From Lachnospiraceae bacterium (GTDB lineage: Bacteria > Bacillota > Clostridia > Lachnospirales > Lachnospiraceae), in assembly GCA_015057425.1 (NCBI GenBank), contig SVEL01000001.1, positions 124,001 through 188,000 on the forward strand: 64,000 nucleotides of DNA, in the 5' to 3' direction. Of the stretch, positions 8,562 through 17,983 are shown one piece after another. The notes beneath the pieces are model-generated. The model was not told where the DNA came from and ran no database searches. It saw nothing but the letters and a program-made list of their open reading frames with translations. Every line of letters starts with the position of its first letter. Position 1 is the stretch's first letter. The translations under genes and the position numbers were made by a program.

Positions 8562-8867
8562 CTAAAGTATTCTTTCCAAACTAAAATGATCATCATCCAA
8601 GCATCCTTTTGTTTTCTCTATAATGGCAAGTTCATCATAATAATCAAGTCCTAATTCTTGCAAATGAATTTTCATTCCATCTCTTTCTTTTGGGAAACAT
8701 CTACTACTTAATAGGTCTTCAAAATCACTAAAAGTCGGTTCATTTACCACTCCAAATGCTTTGAACATAACGTTATCTGTATAATTTTTTATTGATACTG
8801 TTTCTTTTCTATAATCAACATCTATTTCTGTCATTACATCATCATAGTGCTTAAATAAAAACTTCAT
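8562..8867 (-). CDS. Small partner protein of the HipA-like kinase
   Basis: 101 residues, start preceded by GGAGG. It contains LLSSRCFPKERDGMKIHLQELGL, a pattern I associate with short genes preceding HipA/CtkA-like kinases in Clostridia; no HTH motif is evident. Its position immediately 5' of the truncated kinase recalls HipS of the HipBST systems, where the N-terminal HipA subdomain is a separate antitoxin, but sequence similarity to HipS cannot be shown by eye. It starts 31 bases after prfC ends, so both genes may be read from prfC. Confidence 0.6.
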   Translation of the reverse strand: MKFLFKHYDDVMTEIDVDYRKETVSIKNYTDNVMFKAFGVVNEPTFSDFEDLLSSRCFPKERDGMKIHLQELGLDYYDELAIIEKTKGCLDDDHFSLERIL

Positions 8868-8898
8868 AGTATACCTCCACTACCTGCTTGTGTTTTCA

Positions 8899-10491
8899 CT
8901 ATCTTTCAAGAACTTCCATAAGTTCCAGTCCCTTGTTATTTTCAAGAGTCATTCTGATATTCCATTCATTTTGGAAAAGAATAAGAGGATTATCTCTCAT
9001 ATCCTTAGCTTTCTTGATTTCACCGGAACGACGAAGGTCAGATAAATCAAAGCCATTGTTCTTTACCCAACGCATCTGTGAAAATGGAAGCGGCTCAAGT
9101 CTGATTTCACAGTTATATTCATTTTCCATACGGTGCTTTAAAACTTCAAACTGAAGTACACCTACTACACCAACTATAATCTCTGAAAGGTCAAGATTAT
9201 AATCTTTATAAATCTGAATAGCACCTTCCTGGGCAATCTGTGTAATACCTGCTATAAACTGCTTTCTTTTCATGGTATCAACCTGAACTGCTCTACAGAA
9301 ATGCTCCGGAGCAAATGTAGGAATACCTTCATATCTAAACTTCTTACCCGGCGCACAAAGTGTATCACCTATGGCAAATGTTCCGGAATCAAATACACCG
9401 ATTACATCACCTGCATAAGCTTCCTCTATGACATTTCTTGCCTGCGCCATTACCTGCTGTGGCTGTAAAAGTTTCTGCTTACGGTTACCCTGAACATGAT
9501 ATACATCCATACCGGCATCAAACTTACCTGAACATATTCTCATAAACGCAATTCTGTCTCTGTGTGCCTTATTCATATTGGCCTGTATCTTAAATACAAA
9601 TGCTGAAAACGGCTGTGTTACAGGGTCTATAACTTCGCCCTCTGCTACTCTCGGAAGCGGTGATGAAGTCATCTTAAGGAAATAATGTAAAAATGGTTCA
9701 ATACCAAATGTAGTCAGCGCCGAACCAAAGAATACAGGTGAAACCTTACCCTGACTTACAAGTTCCTGATCAAGCTCTTCGCCTGCCACATCAAGAAGTT
9801 CAACTTCGTCAAGAAGCTGATTATAAAGTTCTTCACCGATTTCTTCCTTTAACTTCGGATCATCTATGGAAATATCCGTCTCCTCTGCTGCCTTAGCACC
9901 ACCAACAGAAATCGAACGGAACATTTCTACTTCTCTCTTTTCCCTGTCATAAACACCCTTAAAACGCTTACCTGAACCTATCGGCCAGTTAACAGGACAT
10001 GTCTTAATTCCGAGAACATTTTCAATGTCTTCAAGTAGTTCAAAGGAATCCTTTGCTTCTCTGTCAAGCTTGTTGATAAATGTAAATATAGGTATATTTC
10101 TCATAGCACAAACCTTAAAAAGTTTAATTGTCTGTGCTTCAACACCCTTTGATGCATCAATAACCATTACTGCTGAGTCTGCAGCCATCAGAGTACGATA
10201 TGTATCCTCTGAGAAGTCCTGATGTCCCGGTGTATCAAGAATATTTATACAATATCCGTCAAATTCAAACTGCATAATTGAAGAGGTTACGGAAATACCT
10301 CTTTCCTTTTCTATATCCATCCAGTCTGAAACTGCATGCTTTGAATTTGCCTTTCCTTTTACCGAACCTGCAGTGTTTATAGCTCCACCATACAAAAGAA
10401 ACTTCTCTGTAAGTGTTGTCTTACCTGCATCGGGATGGGAAATTATGGCAAATGTTCTACGTCTTTCTATTTCTTTCTTTAAATCAGCCAT
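8899..10491 (-). CDS. prfC: Peptide chain release factor 3
   Basis: About 530 residues. RF3 is an EF-G-like GTPase that recycles RF1/RF2 after termination and takes part in post-peptidyl-transfer quality control. G motifs are ISHPDAGKTT, GIS, DTPGHQDF and NKLD, with RF3-typical KGKANSKHAVSDWM and the C-terminal PLPFSQMRWV. A longer reading from a TTG at 10512 exists, but GAAAGGAAATG lies inside it with ideal spacing to the ATG at 10491 (MADLKKEIERRRTFA), which is therefore chosen. Confidence 0.95.
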   Translation of the reverse strand: MADLKKEIERRRTFAIISHPDAGKTTLTEKFLLYGGAINTAGSVKGKANSKHAVSDWMDIEKERGISVTSSIMQFEFDGYCINILDTPGHQDFSEDTYRTLMAADSAVMVIDASKGVEAQTIKLFKVCAMRNIPIFTFINKLDREAKDSFELLEDIENVLGIKTCPVNWPIGSGKRFKGVYDREKREVEMFRSISVGGAKAAEETDISIDDPKLKEEIGEELYNQLLDEVELLDVAGEELDQELVSQGKVSPVFFGSALTTFGIEPFLHYFLKMTSSPLPRVAEGEVIDPVTQPFSAFVFKIQANMNKAHRDRIAFMRICSGKFDAGMDVYHVQGNRKQKLLQPQQVMAQARNVIEEAYAGDVIGVFDSGTFAIGDTLCAPGKKFRYEGIPTFAPEHFCRAVQVDTMKRKQFIAGITQIAQEGAIQIYKDYNLDLSEIIVGVVGVLQFEVLKHRMENEYNCEIRLEPLPFSQMRWVKNNGFDLSDLRRSGEIKKAKDMRDNPLILFQNEWNIRMTLENNKGLELMEVLER

Positions 10492-10559
10492 TTTAACATT
10501 TCCTTTCGACAATCATACCTTGAAAGAATATCACAATATGAAAAATTTAACAATAATAA

Positions 10560-10889
10560 TTATTCATAATTAATATCATAAATATCATCAAAAGATATTT
10601 TGGTATTAACCACCTTTATAAATCTTGAGTCAATATCTATCTTTGATACCATCCCTGTTATTTTCAAATATTCATCCTTATGAAAATAAATAATTGTTAT
10701 AATGTCTTTGTGATGTATATCTTTAAACTTAATATCAAGTTCATTTTTCTTTTCCTCTGACAGTTCAATCTTATCTACAATTATCTTTTCCTTTTCTTTT
10801 ATTGCTTCCTCGTAGCCTCTCAGTGCTGCAAAGGGCATAAATTGCTTGGCTCTGTCTTCTCTTGACATTTTAGTTCTTCTTTCAGCCAT
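10560..10889 (-). CDS. YolD-like protein
   Basis: 109 residues. The N-terminal MAERRTKMSREDRAKQFMPFAAL is the hallmark of YolD-like proteins, which are usually encoded next to Y-family polymerases of the UvrX/YqjW type. It follows the polymerase gene by 25 bases in the same direction, with GGAAGG as ribosome binding site. An upstream in-frame GTG at 10898 is too close to that site to be the start. Role: probably damage-inducible accessory to the polymerase; mechanism unknown. Confidence 0.85.
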   Translation of the reverse strand: MAERRTKMSREDRAKQFMPFAALRGYEEAIKEKEKIIVDKIELSEEKKNELDIKFKDIHHKDIITIIYFHKDEYLKITGMVSKIDIDSRFIKVVNTKISFDDIYDINYE

Positions 10890-10914
10890 AAAATACACTT
10901 CCTTCCGTGGAGTT

Positions 10915-12177
10915 CTATTCTCCGCTTCTATGTCCGCCTATCTGCCTGTTTCTCTCTATGGTTTTTGCACCTTCTTCAAGATTCATTCCTTTTAGGATTG
11001 CATTTTTGCCAAACTTCTTTTTTATATCTATCATAGCCTTCTGCATTTCTCTTTCCTTCATGAGTTCTGCCGGATCAGAAAACAAATCATACTGGATATA
11101 TGCTTCATCCACAATATTATTAAATGTAATATTTATCTTATGAATAGTACAGTTTCTGTCTTTTATACGGTCATACAGTCTTTCAATATAAGGAAGAATA
11201 GTTTTTGCTGAACTTGTTCTGCTGGTAAGTGAGACTGTTCCATGAGCCGGCTCCATGCCATATGAATTGGAATAACTAAGATGAAGCGTAATAGACTCTG
11301 TTACCAGATTTTTTTCTACAAGGTCAAGGCACATAAGGTCAACCATTTCTTTCACTATAAGTTTTCCTTCCTCATGTTCAGCACCACAGCTTAATACCTG
11401 TCCGCTGGAAATACAATTACTTTTCGGTTTATATGATTTTATATCCTCTATAGTAGTTGTTTCCCGTCCCCATGCGTGGTCTATAAGAAGCTCCGCATCT
11501 ATGCCGAATATATTATAAAGCATATCCTCACTTGCTTCCGTAATCTGCTTCATAGTATATATTCCACATCTTTCAAGCCTTTTGGCAGTACCTGCTCCAA
11601 CTCTCCAAAAATCCGTAAGCGGTCTGTGATTCCACAAAGTATTCCTGTAGCTTTCTTCCGTAAGCATACCTATATGGTCATCTACATGTTTTGCGGTTAT
11701 ATCAAGAGCTACCTTTGCAAGATACATATTGCTTCCGATACCACAAGTTGCAGTTATACCCGTAGTTCTATAGACATCATCCATAATTTTAACTGCCAGC
11801 TCTTTTGCACTCATACCATACATCATCAGATAATTTGTCACATCCATAAATACCTCATCTATGGAATACACGTGTATATCATCTTTGGAAATATACTTAA
11901 GATATACACTATATATCTCTGCCGAGTAATCTATATACAGTTTCATACGCGGCGTTGCCATTATATACTTCACATCTTTAGGAATCTGAAACACTCTGCA
12001 TCTGTTCTTTATCCCAAGTGCCTTCATAGACGGAGATATAGCTAAGCATATGGTTTTCTCAGTTCTGTCCGGGTCAGCTACAACAAGATTAGTGGAAAGC
12101 GGATCGAGCCCTCTTTCCACACACTCAACTGACGCATAAAATGATTTTAAGTCGATACATACATACGTTTTTTGCAT
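10915..12177 (-). CDS. Y-family DNA polymerase (DinB/UvrX-like)
   Basis: 420 residues. Catalytic motifs: CIDLKSFYASVE with D9, and YSIDEVFMDVT with D107/E108; a steric-gate region and little-finger domain follow. Such enzymes copy past DNA lesions. The pairing with a YolD-like gene points to the UvrX/YqjW branch rather than housekeeping DinB. It starts only seven bases after the upstream DUF4143 ATPase ends. No LexA box (GAAC...GTTC) was recognised nearby. Confidence 0.92.
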   Translation of the reverse strand: MQKTYVCIDLKSFYASVECVERGLDPLSTNLVVADPDRTEKTICLAISPSMKALGIKNRCRVFQIPKDVKYIMATPRMKLYIDYSAEIYSVYLKYISKDDIHVYSIDEVFMDVTNYLMMYGMSAKELAVKIMDDVYRTTGITATCGIGSNMYLAKVALDITAKHVDDHIGMLTEESYRNTLWNHRPLTDFWRVGAGTAKRLERCGIYTMKQITEASEDMLYNIFGIDAELLIDHAWGRETTTIEDIKSYKPKSNCISSGQVLSCGAEHEEGKLIVKEMVDLMCLDLVEKNLVTESITLHLSYSNSYGMEPAHGTVSLTSRTSSAKTILPYIERLYDRIKDRNCTIHKINITFNNIVDEAYIQYDLFSDPAELMKEREMQKAMIDIKKKFGKNAILKGMNLEEGAKTIERNRQIGGHRSGE

Positions 12178-12184
12178 AATTAAT

Positions 12185-13477
12185 CTAATCTTTTAGGCAA
12201 GCTATAGGGATTACTTTTACACCATCCTCCCTTGTATATGCCATATTTCCACCTGTTATTACTATTAATAAATCCGGTTCTCTAAGTGGTACTTGCTTTT
12301 CCTTTTCATTATACTCTCTCACCAAATTTTGTATTGTCAACAAATGCTTTGCCCCTTCTTCTATTTCCATACTACCTAATTTAAATTCAATTAGTGCATA
12401 TCGTCCATTACCAATATGCAACACTGCATCTGCTTCTAAACCATATCTATCATGATAATATGAGAGTTTTCCACTTAAAGCTTGTGAGTATACTTTCAAA
12501 TCTCTGACACACATACATTCAAAAATGAAACCAAATGTTTTTAAATCTTTTTCCAAATAATCCGGAGTTAACCCTAATGCTGCAACTGCTATAGAAGGAT
12601 CTGCAAACTCTCTTTTCCGTCCTGAACGAATCGCACTGGCAGAACGTATTGCCGGGCACCATGCCTCCACATCTTCTATGACAAACAACCTTTCTAACGC
12701 TGTCAAATATGCATCAAATGTCGAGAGTGATATACTTTCAGCATTTGCACTGACATCTTTGTATATTACGTTCTTCTTGGCCAACGTAGAAATATTGCGG
12801 GCATATGATTTTAAAATCAATTCGGCTAACACCGGATTACGTGTCACTCCGTCAACTGTAGAAATATCAGATTCACATACATTACGTAAATAATCCTTTG
12901 CAACTATCAACTTTGCTGCCTCGCTTTTTTTTCTTAATGAGGATGGCCATCCACCTCTGCAAGCAGCAAAAATCAAATCCTCTACTTTCATATCTGATTC
13001 AATTCCATCAATATCCAGTTCGGGATTATCAAACAACTCTTTTAATGATATTTTTCCATTTGATTCTTTTGATTCATACAAGCTCATTGTGCTCATTTTT
13101 AATCTGGAAATTCGTCCGGTTCCTGTATGATGAATTCGTTTGTTATCTACTGAAGTAGAACCTGTCAATATAAACAGGCCTTCCTCTTGCCTATTGTCTA
13201 CAGCAGTCCTGATGGCATCCCACAAAACAGGAGCTTCTTGCCATTCATCAATAAGACGTGGATTATCCCCTTTTAGTAAGAGCGAAGGTTTCGTCTTTGC
13301 TGTGACTAAATATCCCTCTCTCATATCAGGATCTTGCATTTTTAACACACTCTTAGCTTTTTCCTCTGCTGTAGTAGTCTTACCACACCATTTAGGTCCT
13401 ACAATAAGTGTTGCTCCAAATGCCTCCAACCTAAGTTCTAATTCTTTATCTGCAATTCTACTTAAATATTCCTTCAT
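12185..13477 (-). CDS. AAA-type ATPase with DUF4143 domain
   Basis: 430 residues. The N-terminal P-loop VGPKWCGKTTTAEE (about residues 27-40), DEWQEAP as Walker B and LTGSTS as sensor are followed by a C-terminal DUF4143/nuclease-like part (HDRYGLEADAVLHIGNGRYALIEFKLGS). Members of this abundant family are scattered through anaerobe genomes and have no settled function; some are suspected of defence or toxin roles. The gene is preceded by 23-bp tandem repeats. Its stop is seven bases before the polymerase start, but a functional link is not implied. Confidence 0.88.
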   Translation of the reverse strand: MKEYLSRIADKELELRLEAFGATLIVGPKWCGKTTTAEEKAKSVLKMQDPDMREGYLVTAKTKPSLLLKGDNPRLIDEWQEAPVLWDAIRTAVDNRQEEGLFILTGSTSVDNKRIHHTGTGRISRLKMSTMSLYESKESNGKISLKELFDNPELDIDGIESDMKVEDLIFAACRGGWPSSLRKKSEAAKLIVAKDYLRNVCESDISTVDGVTRNPVLAELILKSYARNISTLAKKNVIYKDVSANAESISLSTFDAYLTALERLFVIEDVEAWCPAIRSASAIRSGRKREFADPSIAVAALGLTPDYLEKDLKTFGFIFECMCVRDLKVYSQALSGKLSYYHDRYGLEADAVLHIGNGRYALIEFKLGSMEIEEGAKHLLTIQNLVREYNEKEKQVPLREPDLLIVITGGNMAYTREDGVKVIPIACLKD

Positions 13478-13560
13478 AGAAATTCGACTCCTTACTTTTC
13501 AATAACCCTTTACACTTACTCTTTAAAAATAGATGTTTTTTATTTATTTGTCAATATTTA

Positions 13561-13652
13561 TTACATATTTTTGTGCTGTTTTGTTACGCATTTTTGTGAT
13601 GTTTTATTACGTGTTTTTGTGGCATTTTGTTACGTTACTTTGAGGTCATAGA
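13561..13652. repeat. Three and a half 23-bp tandem repeats
   Basis: Units begin at 13561, 13584, 13607 and (diverged) 13630. The shared pattern on the plus strand is TTACrnrTTTTTGTGntGTTTTr; read on the other strand it is yAAAACanCACAAAAAnnnGTAA. They fill the gap before the DUF4143 ATPase, whose transcription starts here; the remaining gap sequence 13478-13560 is AT-rich without a gene. Candidate operator array or short tandem repeat. Confidence 0.8.
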
Positions 13653-13657
13653 TTAAT

Positions 13658-14776
13658 CTACCCTTCCATAACTTCCAAATTTATATCCGAATGTTCCAAC
13701 TCCCTTGAATACATATACGCTACAGTAACTATGTCGTCAAAGTTCAGTTCTTTGTCATTCTTAATCCAGCGTGCCAACAACATCTCATATATGCACACAA
13801 GACTTGTTACTGACATATTTATCTTACCTGTTACATTGCCATCATATACCGCTCCGCAAAAATATGTAGATACAAAGTACACAAGTATCTGTTCCCATAT
13901 AATATTATGGTTTTTTATATGGATATCTAACCACTCTTCAAACTCTTTATGAAGCTTATTATAATTATCTTTTCCTTCTGCAAAAACAAGTTCTGCTGCC
14001 TCATCTGTCATATCTGCCCATATTTCATTTAACAGTTCCATCTCGTAAAGCTTTCTAAACATAACTAAAGACTTTTCATAATGATTTATAATCTGCACAC
14101 TCTCAGACACCATATCAGTTTCTTCAAACACAGTACTTTTCTTACACATTGCGTCACTATATTTTTCTACTACGTCGTTACACGCAAATACTCCATCTTC
14201 ATCTAAAGTTTCCTGTAATTCTTCTGCCATATCGCAGACAAGTAAGGCTCTTTCGCTTATGCTTTTATTTCTGCCCTGTAAAATGGTAAATAGCACATCT
14301 CTTGCATCTTCTAACAAAGAAAATAAGAATATGTCAAACTCTTCATCTGTTTCATCTTCGTCATCTTCTTCAGTATAAAATGATATCTTGTCCGAATTTG
14401 ACAATATAATCCTTGCTGCCTCAGGACAGGATAATGACAAAGTGTACTCTCGCACATTTTCAAATTCTTCGATATGTCTCGGATATGTGCGGCAGGTCTT
14501 ACAAAATGATTCTTCGCCCCACTCTATATACATATCGCAAAGATTATCTTCATTTAAAAATGCACAACGTTTATCAGCGCATTGCCTGAAAACCTTTTCT
14601 TCAAAGTCAATGCGCTTCTCTTCCTGTATATTTTTGTATATTCCACTACATATTTTTTTATATTTTTCTACAGACTCGTCATCTATTACTATCTGCCAGC
14701 CGGCGCAGCAGGTATCTTCACATTTACCTGCCACGCACTTAAACTTCTCATAATAATCCGGATACGTATATAACAT
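13658..14776 (-). CDS. fliB: FliB-like (flagellin lysine-N-methylase family) protein
   Basis: 372 residues. The Cys pattern matches the FliB family: KCVAGKCEDTCCAGWQI (C14, C19, C23, C24), then FRQCADKRCAFLNEDNLCDMY, SFCKTCRTYPRH and LSLSCPEAARI. FliB methylates lysines of flagellin in Salmonella, and the Cys cluster probably binds an Fe-S centre. No flagellar gene is in the window, so its target here is unknown, and homologues occur in non-motile clostridia. The ATG is preceded by GGAGAAG. It is encoded upstream of the ATPase with the tandem repeats between them. Confidence 0.82.
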   Translation of the reverse strand: MLYTYPDYYEKFKCVAGKCEDTCCAGWQIVIDDESVEKYKKICSGIYKNIQEEKRIDFEEKVFRQCADKRCAFLNEDNLCDMYIEWGEESFCKTCRTYPRHIEEFENVREYTLSLSCPEAARIILSNSDKISFYTEEDDEDETDEEFDIFLFSLLEDARDVLFTILQGRNKSISERALLVCDMAEELQETLDEDGVFACNDVVEKYSDAMCKKSTVFEETDMVSESVQIINHYEKSLVMFRKLYEMELLNEIWADMTDEAAELVFAEGKDNYNKLHKEFEEWLDIHIKNHNIIWEQILVYFVSTYFCGAVYDGNVTGKINMSVTSLVCIYEMLLARWIKNDKELNFDDIVTVAYMYSRELEHSDINLEVMEG

Positions 14777-14845
14777 AAACTCTTCTCCAACAAATAAATT
14801 TCTCTAATGCGTTACACCGTAATACCATCAAATCTTTACAGCGGT

Positions 14846-16831
14846 CTAAAATACCTCCAGCACCTTTGCACCTTTTCTTACATAAGCTATAAACTTATCT
14901 ATGTCAGCGCAGGCTGTAACCCACTGTCCGCCTTCATTTTCCGTGCGGTCATTTACATTTATCCAGGTTCCTTCAGGCAGATACACCTTTCTTTCAGTAG
15001 CACCCTGTTTAAATATAGGTGCAAAAAGTATATCTCTTCCGAACAGATATTCATCTTCAATGCCATAAGTTTCTTTATCGTCAGGATATTCCATAAACAA
15101 AGGTCTGAGTATTGAAACACCTGTCTCTTTTGCTTCCTTCATATATTCCATTACGTATGGGCGAAGTCTTTCTCTAAGTTCTACAAGTTCTTTTAAAATC
15201 TCATAATCTCTGTCACCAAAGCTCCAGATTTCATTGTCACCGCCGCTCATTTCATTTATGCCCGGATGTCTGTTTATATGTCCCTTCGGTCTCATTCTTG
15301 AGCCATGAAGACGTGTAACCGGACAAAATACACCAAATTGGAACCAACGTACTATAAGTTCTTTAAAATAATCACTTTCTATATCGCCGCCCCAGAAACC
15401 GCCGATGTCCGTAGTCCACCACGGAATACCGCTCATAGCCATGGCAAGTCCTGTCTTTACCGATTTTTCAAGAGATTCAAATGTAGACGGAACGTCACCT
15501 GACCACATAAGTGCACCAAACTTCTGTGATCCCATATATCCTGCTCTTGCAAGTGTAATTATCTCTTCTTCGCCAGCTTCCTTTAATCCTTCATAGAACA
15601 TCTTCTCGTAATAATACGGATAAAGAAGTGCAAATTCTTCAAAATTACCTCTGCAACATCTGATATTGTCATAATGATTCGGAACCATACCCGGCTCAGC
15701 TTCATCTAACCAGAAGTATTTAACTCCTGCGCTGTAATAATTCTTCTTAACAAGACTCCACACATGGTCTCTTGCCTCAGGATTTATCATATCAATATAA
15801 TCCTGTTGTCCATAAAAATCCTGCATACCATATACGCCATTTTCCGTACGAAGAATCATATTTCTGTCATCCATATATCTGTAATTTTCACTTTTCGGAT
15901 TGGACGTAGGCCATATGGACACCATAAGCTTAATACCCATTTCATTTAATTCATCAACCATAGCTTTTGGGTCAGGCCAAAACTTAGGGTCAAACTTAAA
16001 GTCACCCTGTTCTGTCCAATGGAAATAATCTATGACAATGACAGATATAGGTATATTTCTCTTCTTGTATTCCCTTGCTACCTCAAGTAAATCCTCCTGG
16101 CTCTCGTAACGAAGCTTGCACTGCCAAAAGCCTGATGCGAATTCAGGAAAATCAGGTGTATGGCCTGTTATATCAGCATATTTACCCATTATCTGTGCCG
16201 GTGTATATCCTGCAATAACAAGATAATCTACCTGCTTTGTACAATAAGCCGTCCATCTGCTGTGATTCTTTGTAAGTTCACATCTGCCTACAGACGGATT
16301 ATTCCATATAAATCCGTAACCTCTTGAAGAATATACAAACGGAACTGATGACTTGGTATTTCTATGTTGCAATTCACTTACTGTTCCCTTCATATCAAAG
16401 CAATCATTGTGTTCACCACCCAGACCATAGAAATGCTCATCTGCATATGGTTTAAAAAGCACATTTGCTGTGTGGGTATTGGAACCTTTTGCTCTGTATG
16501 TACGATAAAATGAATCAAATGCATACTCTGTCATTTCCTCCAACAGAATTTTAAATTCTCCGTCCGCCTTATCTTTCTTGTAATATACAACCTTACCATT
16601 ATCATACATAACGGCTTTTATATTACCATTTACTATAACTGCATGATTTCCTTCCATATATGTAGCAACTTCACAATTTTCCTGCTCTATAAGAATCCAA
16701 TTCTCATCATTAAGATAACCATTTGCTGATGAACGAAACCTCAGTACATCTTTTCCCCATGCACTTATACATGCCATTTCATTTCTTCTTGAAAATTCAA
16801 TTGAACTTTCCGTAATTTTTAATACACCCAT
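14846..16831 (-). CDS. Glycoside hydrolase family 31 (alpha-glucosidase/alpha-xylosidase type)
   Basis: 661 residues, no signal peptide, so cytoplasmic. GH31 signatures: FYGLGG near residue 135, IDYFHWTEQGDFKFD, the nucleophile in YFWLDEAEP (D376) and the acid/base in WSGDVPSTFESL (D446). The WTEQGDFKFDP pattern and overall form resemble YicI-like alpha-xylosidases, but GH31 substrates cannot be read reliably from sequence. The start at MGVLKITE is favoured because AAGGAG is one base from the earlier in-frame ATG (16837) and seven from this one. No sugar transporter is adjacent; a membrane protein gene precedes it by 24 bases. Confidence 0.9.
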   Translation of the reverse strand: MGVLKITESSIEFSRRNEMACISAWGKDVLRFRSSANGYLNDENWILIEQENCEVATYMEGNHAVIVNGNIKAVMYDNGKVVYYKKDKADGEFKILLEEMTEYAFDSFYRTYRAKGSNTHTANVLFKPYADEHFYGLGGEHNDCFDMKGTVSELQHRNTKSSVPFVYSSRGYGFIWNNPSVGRCELTKNHSRWTAYCTKQVDYLVIAGYTPAQIMGKYADITGHTPDFPEFASGFWQCKLRYESQEDLLEVAREYKKRNIPISVIVIDYFHWTEQGDFKFDPKFWPDPKAMVDELNEMGIKLMVSIWPTSNPKSENYRYMDDRNMILRTENGVYGMQDFYGQQDYIDMINPEARDHVWSLVKKNYYSAGVKYFWLDEAEPGMVPNHYDNIRCCRGNFEEFALLYPYYYEKMFYEGLKEAGEEEIITLARAGYMGSQKFGALMWSGDVPSTFESLEKSVKTGLAMAMSGIPWWTTDIGGFWGGDIESDYFKELIVRWFQFGVFCPVTRLHGSRMRPKGHINRHPGINEMSGGDNEIWSFGDRDYEILKELVELRERLRPYVMEYMKEAKETGVSILRPLFMEYPDDKETYGIEDEYLFGRDILFAPIFKQGATERKVYLPEGTWINVNDRTENEGGQWVTACADIDKFIAYVRKGAKVLEVF

Positions 16832-16855
16832 TTTCATTCTCCTTTCCGTAGTGCT

Positions 16856-17800
16856 TTAGCACGAAGTACTTTCTTTAATACATTTTCTATCCTTAAACCC
16901 AATAACTCCAATCAATATGGTAATTAGAAGTAATACTATGCTTATCACTGCATAAATGCAGATAAATAATTGCATAAAATCCCAACGCAAATCTAAAATA
17001 TATACCCATATACCAAAAAGTGCTTCCGGCATTGTGTAAAACATCAGTATATACACCACATATATGGATACAAGATATGAAGCTATCACTTTTACCCATT
17101 TTCCATTATTTATCCAATTTTTCAGAAACAATATGTAAAATCCTATAACGGGTGCCGCATATCCGCCAATTGCTCCGGCTATGCTCTTAAGCGAAAAACC
17201 GAAAATACCCATAACAACAAGCGCTACTGTAAATATTGCAATTAGCCAATAAGTTATACTTTCCACCTTGTCTCTTAATACTACAGATTTATGTGGAATG
17301 GTTTCACCACTGACTCTGATAAATTCATTTTCACTGTTATATTTCTTTTTATTTTTTATGTAATCAATTAGTCTTATTACCGAGACCACTAAAAATATAA
17401 CATTAATAACAGTTATAATACCAAGTAAAATACTGCCTAAATTGGCAGGGAATTTTCCATCGTAATTTGGCGTGAACCAGGGAACTTTTTTGAATTGGCG
17501 GAATCCGTTTCTTATTGATACAAAATGTACTATCCCCAATGCCAACGAAGATCTGGTATAAACCGGTATATCACTATACTTAACAGTATGAAGAATTACC
17601 ATTAAAAATAGACAAGATACTCCCATCATACCTATTACAGCTGCCATATCTTCTGTAAAAGTTTCATCTTCCTCATATATCCCCTGACATTCGTTTCTGT
17701 CATATACTCCAAGCGGTACTACATAAATAACCAGATAAATGGCCAGCATTAAATATATAAGTGTTTTCATAAGCGTATTAATTTTACTTCTATTTTCCAT
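16856..17800 (-). CDS. Multi-pass membrane protein of unknown function
   Basis: 314 residues with about seven hydrophobic stretches (near 10-30, 55-75, 120-145, 185-210, 215-235, 245-270 and 285-310). No motif was recognised. GGAGG eight bases before the ATG sets the start; an upstream GTG at 17809 lies inside the ribosome binding site. It precedes the GH31 gene by 24 bases and is divergent from the ABC operon, with which it shares a dyad-rich intergenic region. Transport or envelope role possible; nothing firmer can be said. Confidence 0.7.
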   Translation of the reverse strand: MENRSKINTLMKTLIYLMLAIYLVIYVVPLGVYDRNECQGIYEEDETFTEDMAAVIGMMGVSCLFLMVILHTVKYSDIPVYTRSSLALGIVHFVSIRNGFRQFKKVPWFTPNYDGKFPANLGSILLGIITVINVIFLVVSVIRLIDYIKNKKKYNSENEFIRVSGETIPHKSVVLRDKVESITYWLIAIFTVALVVMGIFGFSLKSIAGAIGGYAAPVIGFYILFLKNWINNGKWVKVIASYLVSIYVVYILMFYTMPEALFGIWVYILDLRWDFMQLFICIYAVISIVLLLITILIGVIGFKDRKCIKESTSC

Positions 17801-17826
17801 TAAGTTCACCTCCGCTTATATTTTAT

Positions 17827-17838
17827 CATCTATAGATG
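17827..17838. promoter_or_regulatory. Perfect 12-bp palindrome in the divergent intergenic region
   Basis: CATCTATAGATG lies between the membrane protein gene and the ABC operon promoter. An AGGAA-AA-TTCCT dyad follows near 17859-17870. These look like protein-binding sites, but no regulator is encoded next to them. Confidence 0.4.
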
Positions 17839-17871
17839 AATATATCTATACAATTTATAGGAAAATTCCTC

Positions 17872-17924
17872 TTGACTTTTAAAAATTTGGTAATATAATG
17901 ACCTTAGAGTTAGACATATCTAAC
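17872..17924 (+). promoter_or_regulatory. Promoter with downstream operator for the ABC operon
   Basis: TTGACT (17872-17877), a 16-base spacer and TATAAT (17894-17899) are followed by the dyad GTTAGA-cata-TCTAAC (17909-17924), which covers the expected transcription start. This arrangement suggests repression by a MarR- or TetR-type dimer that is encoded elsewhere. Confidence 0.7.
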
Positions 17925-17983
17925 CACAATTAGTTTCAATATAACAGAAGCATTATTCTTTCTGCTTCAGATTGGAGATTATT

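Noticed and set aside
10492..10512. TTG start giving a longer prfC
   Set aside because: The ribosome binding site lies inside these codons and points to the ATG at 10491.
11476..12045. 189-codon open frame on the plus strand
   Set aside because: It is antisense to the Y-family polymerase, whose motifs are complete; its translation is low-complexity and has no ribosome binding site.
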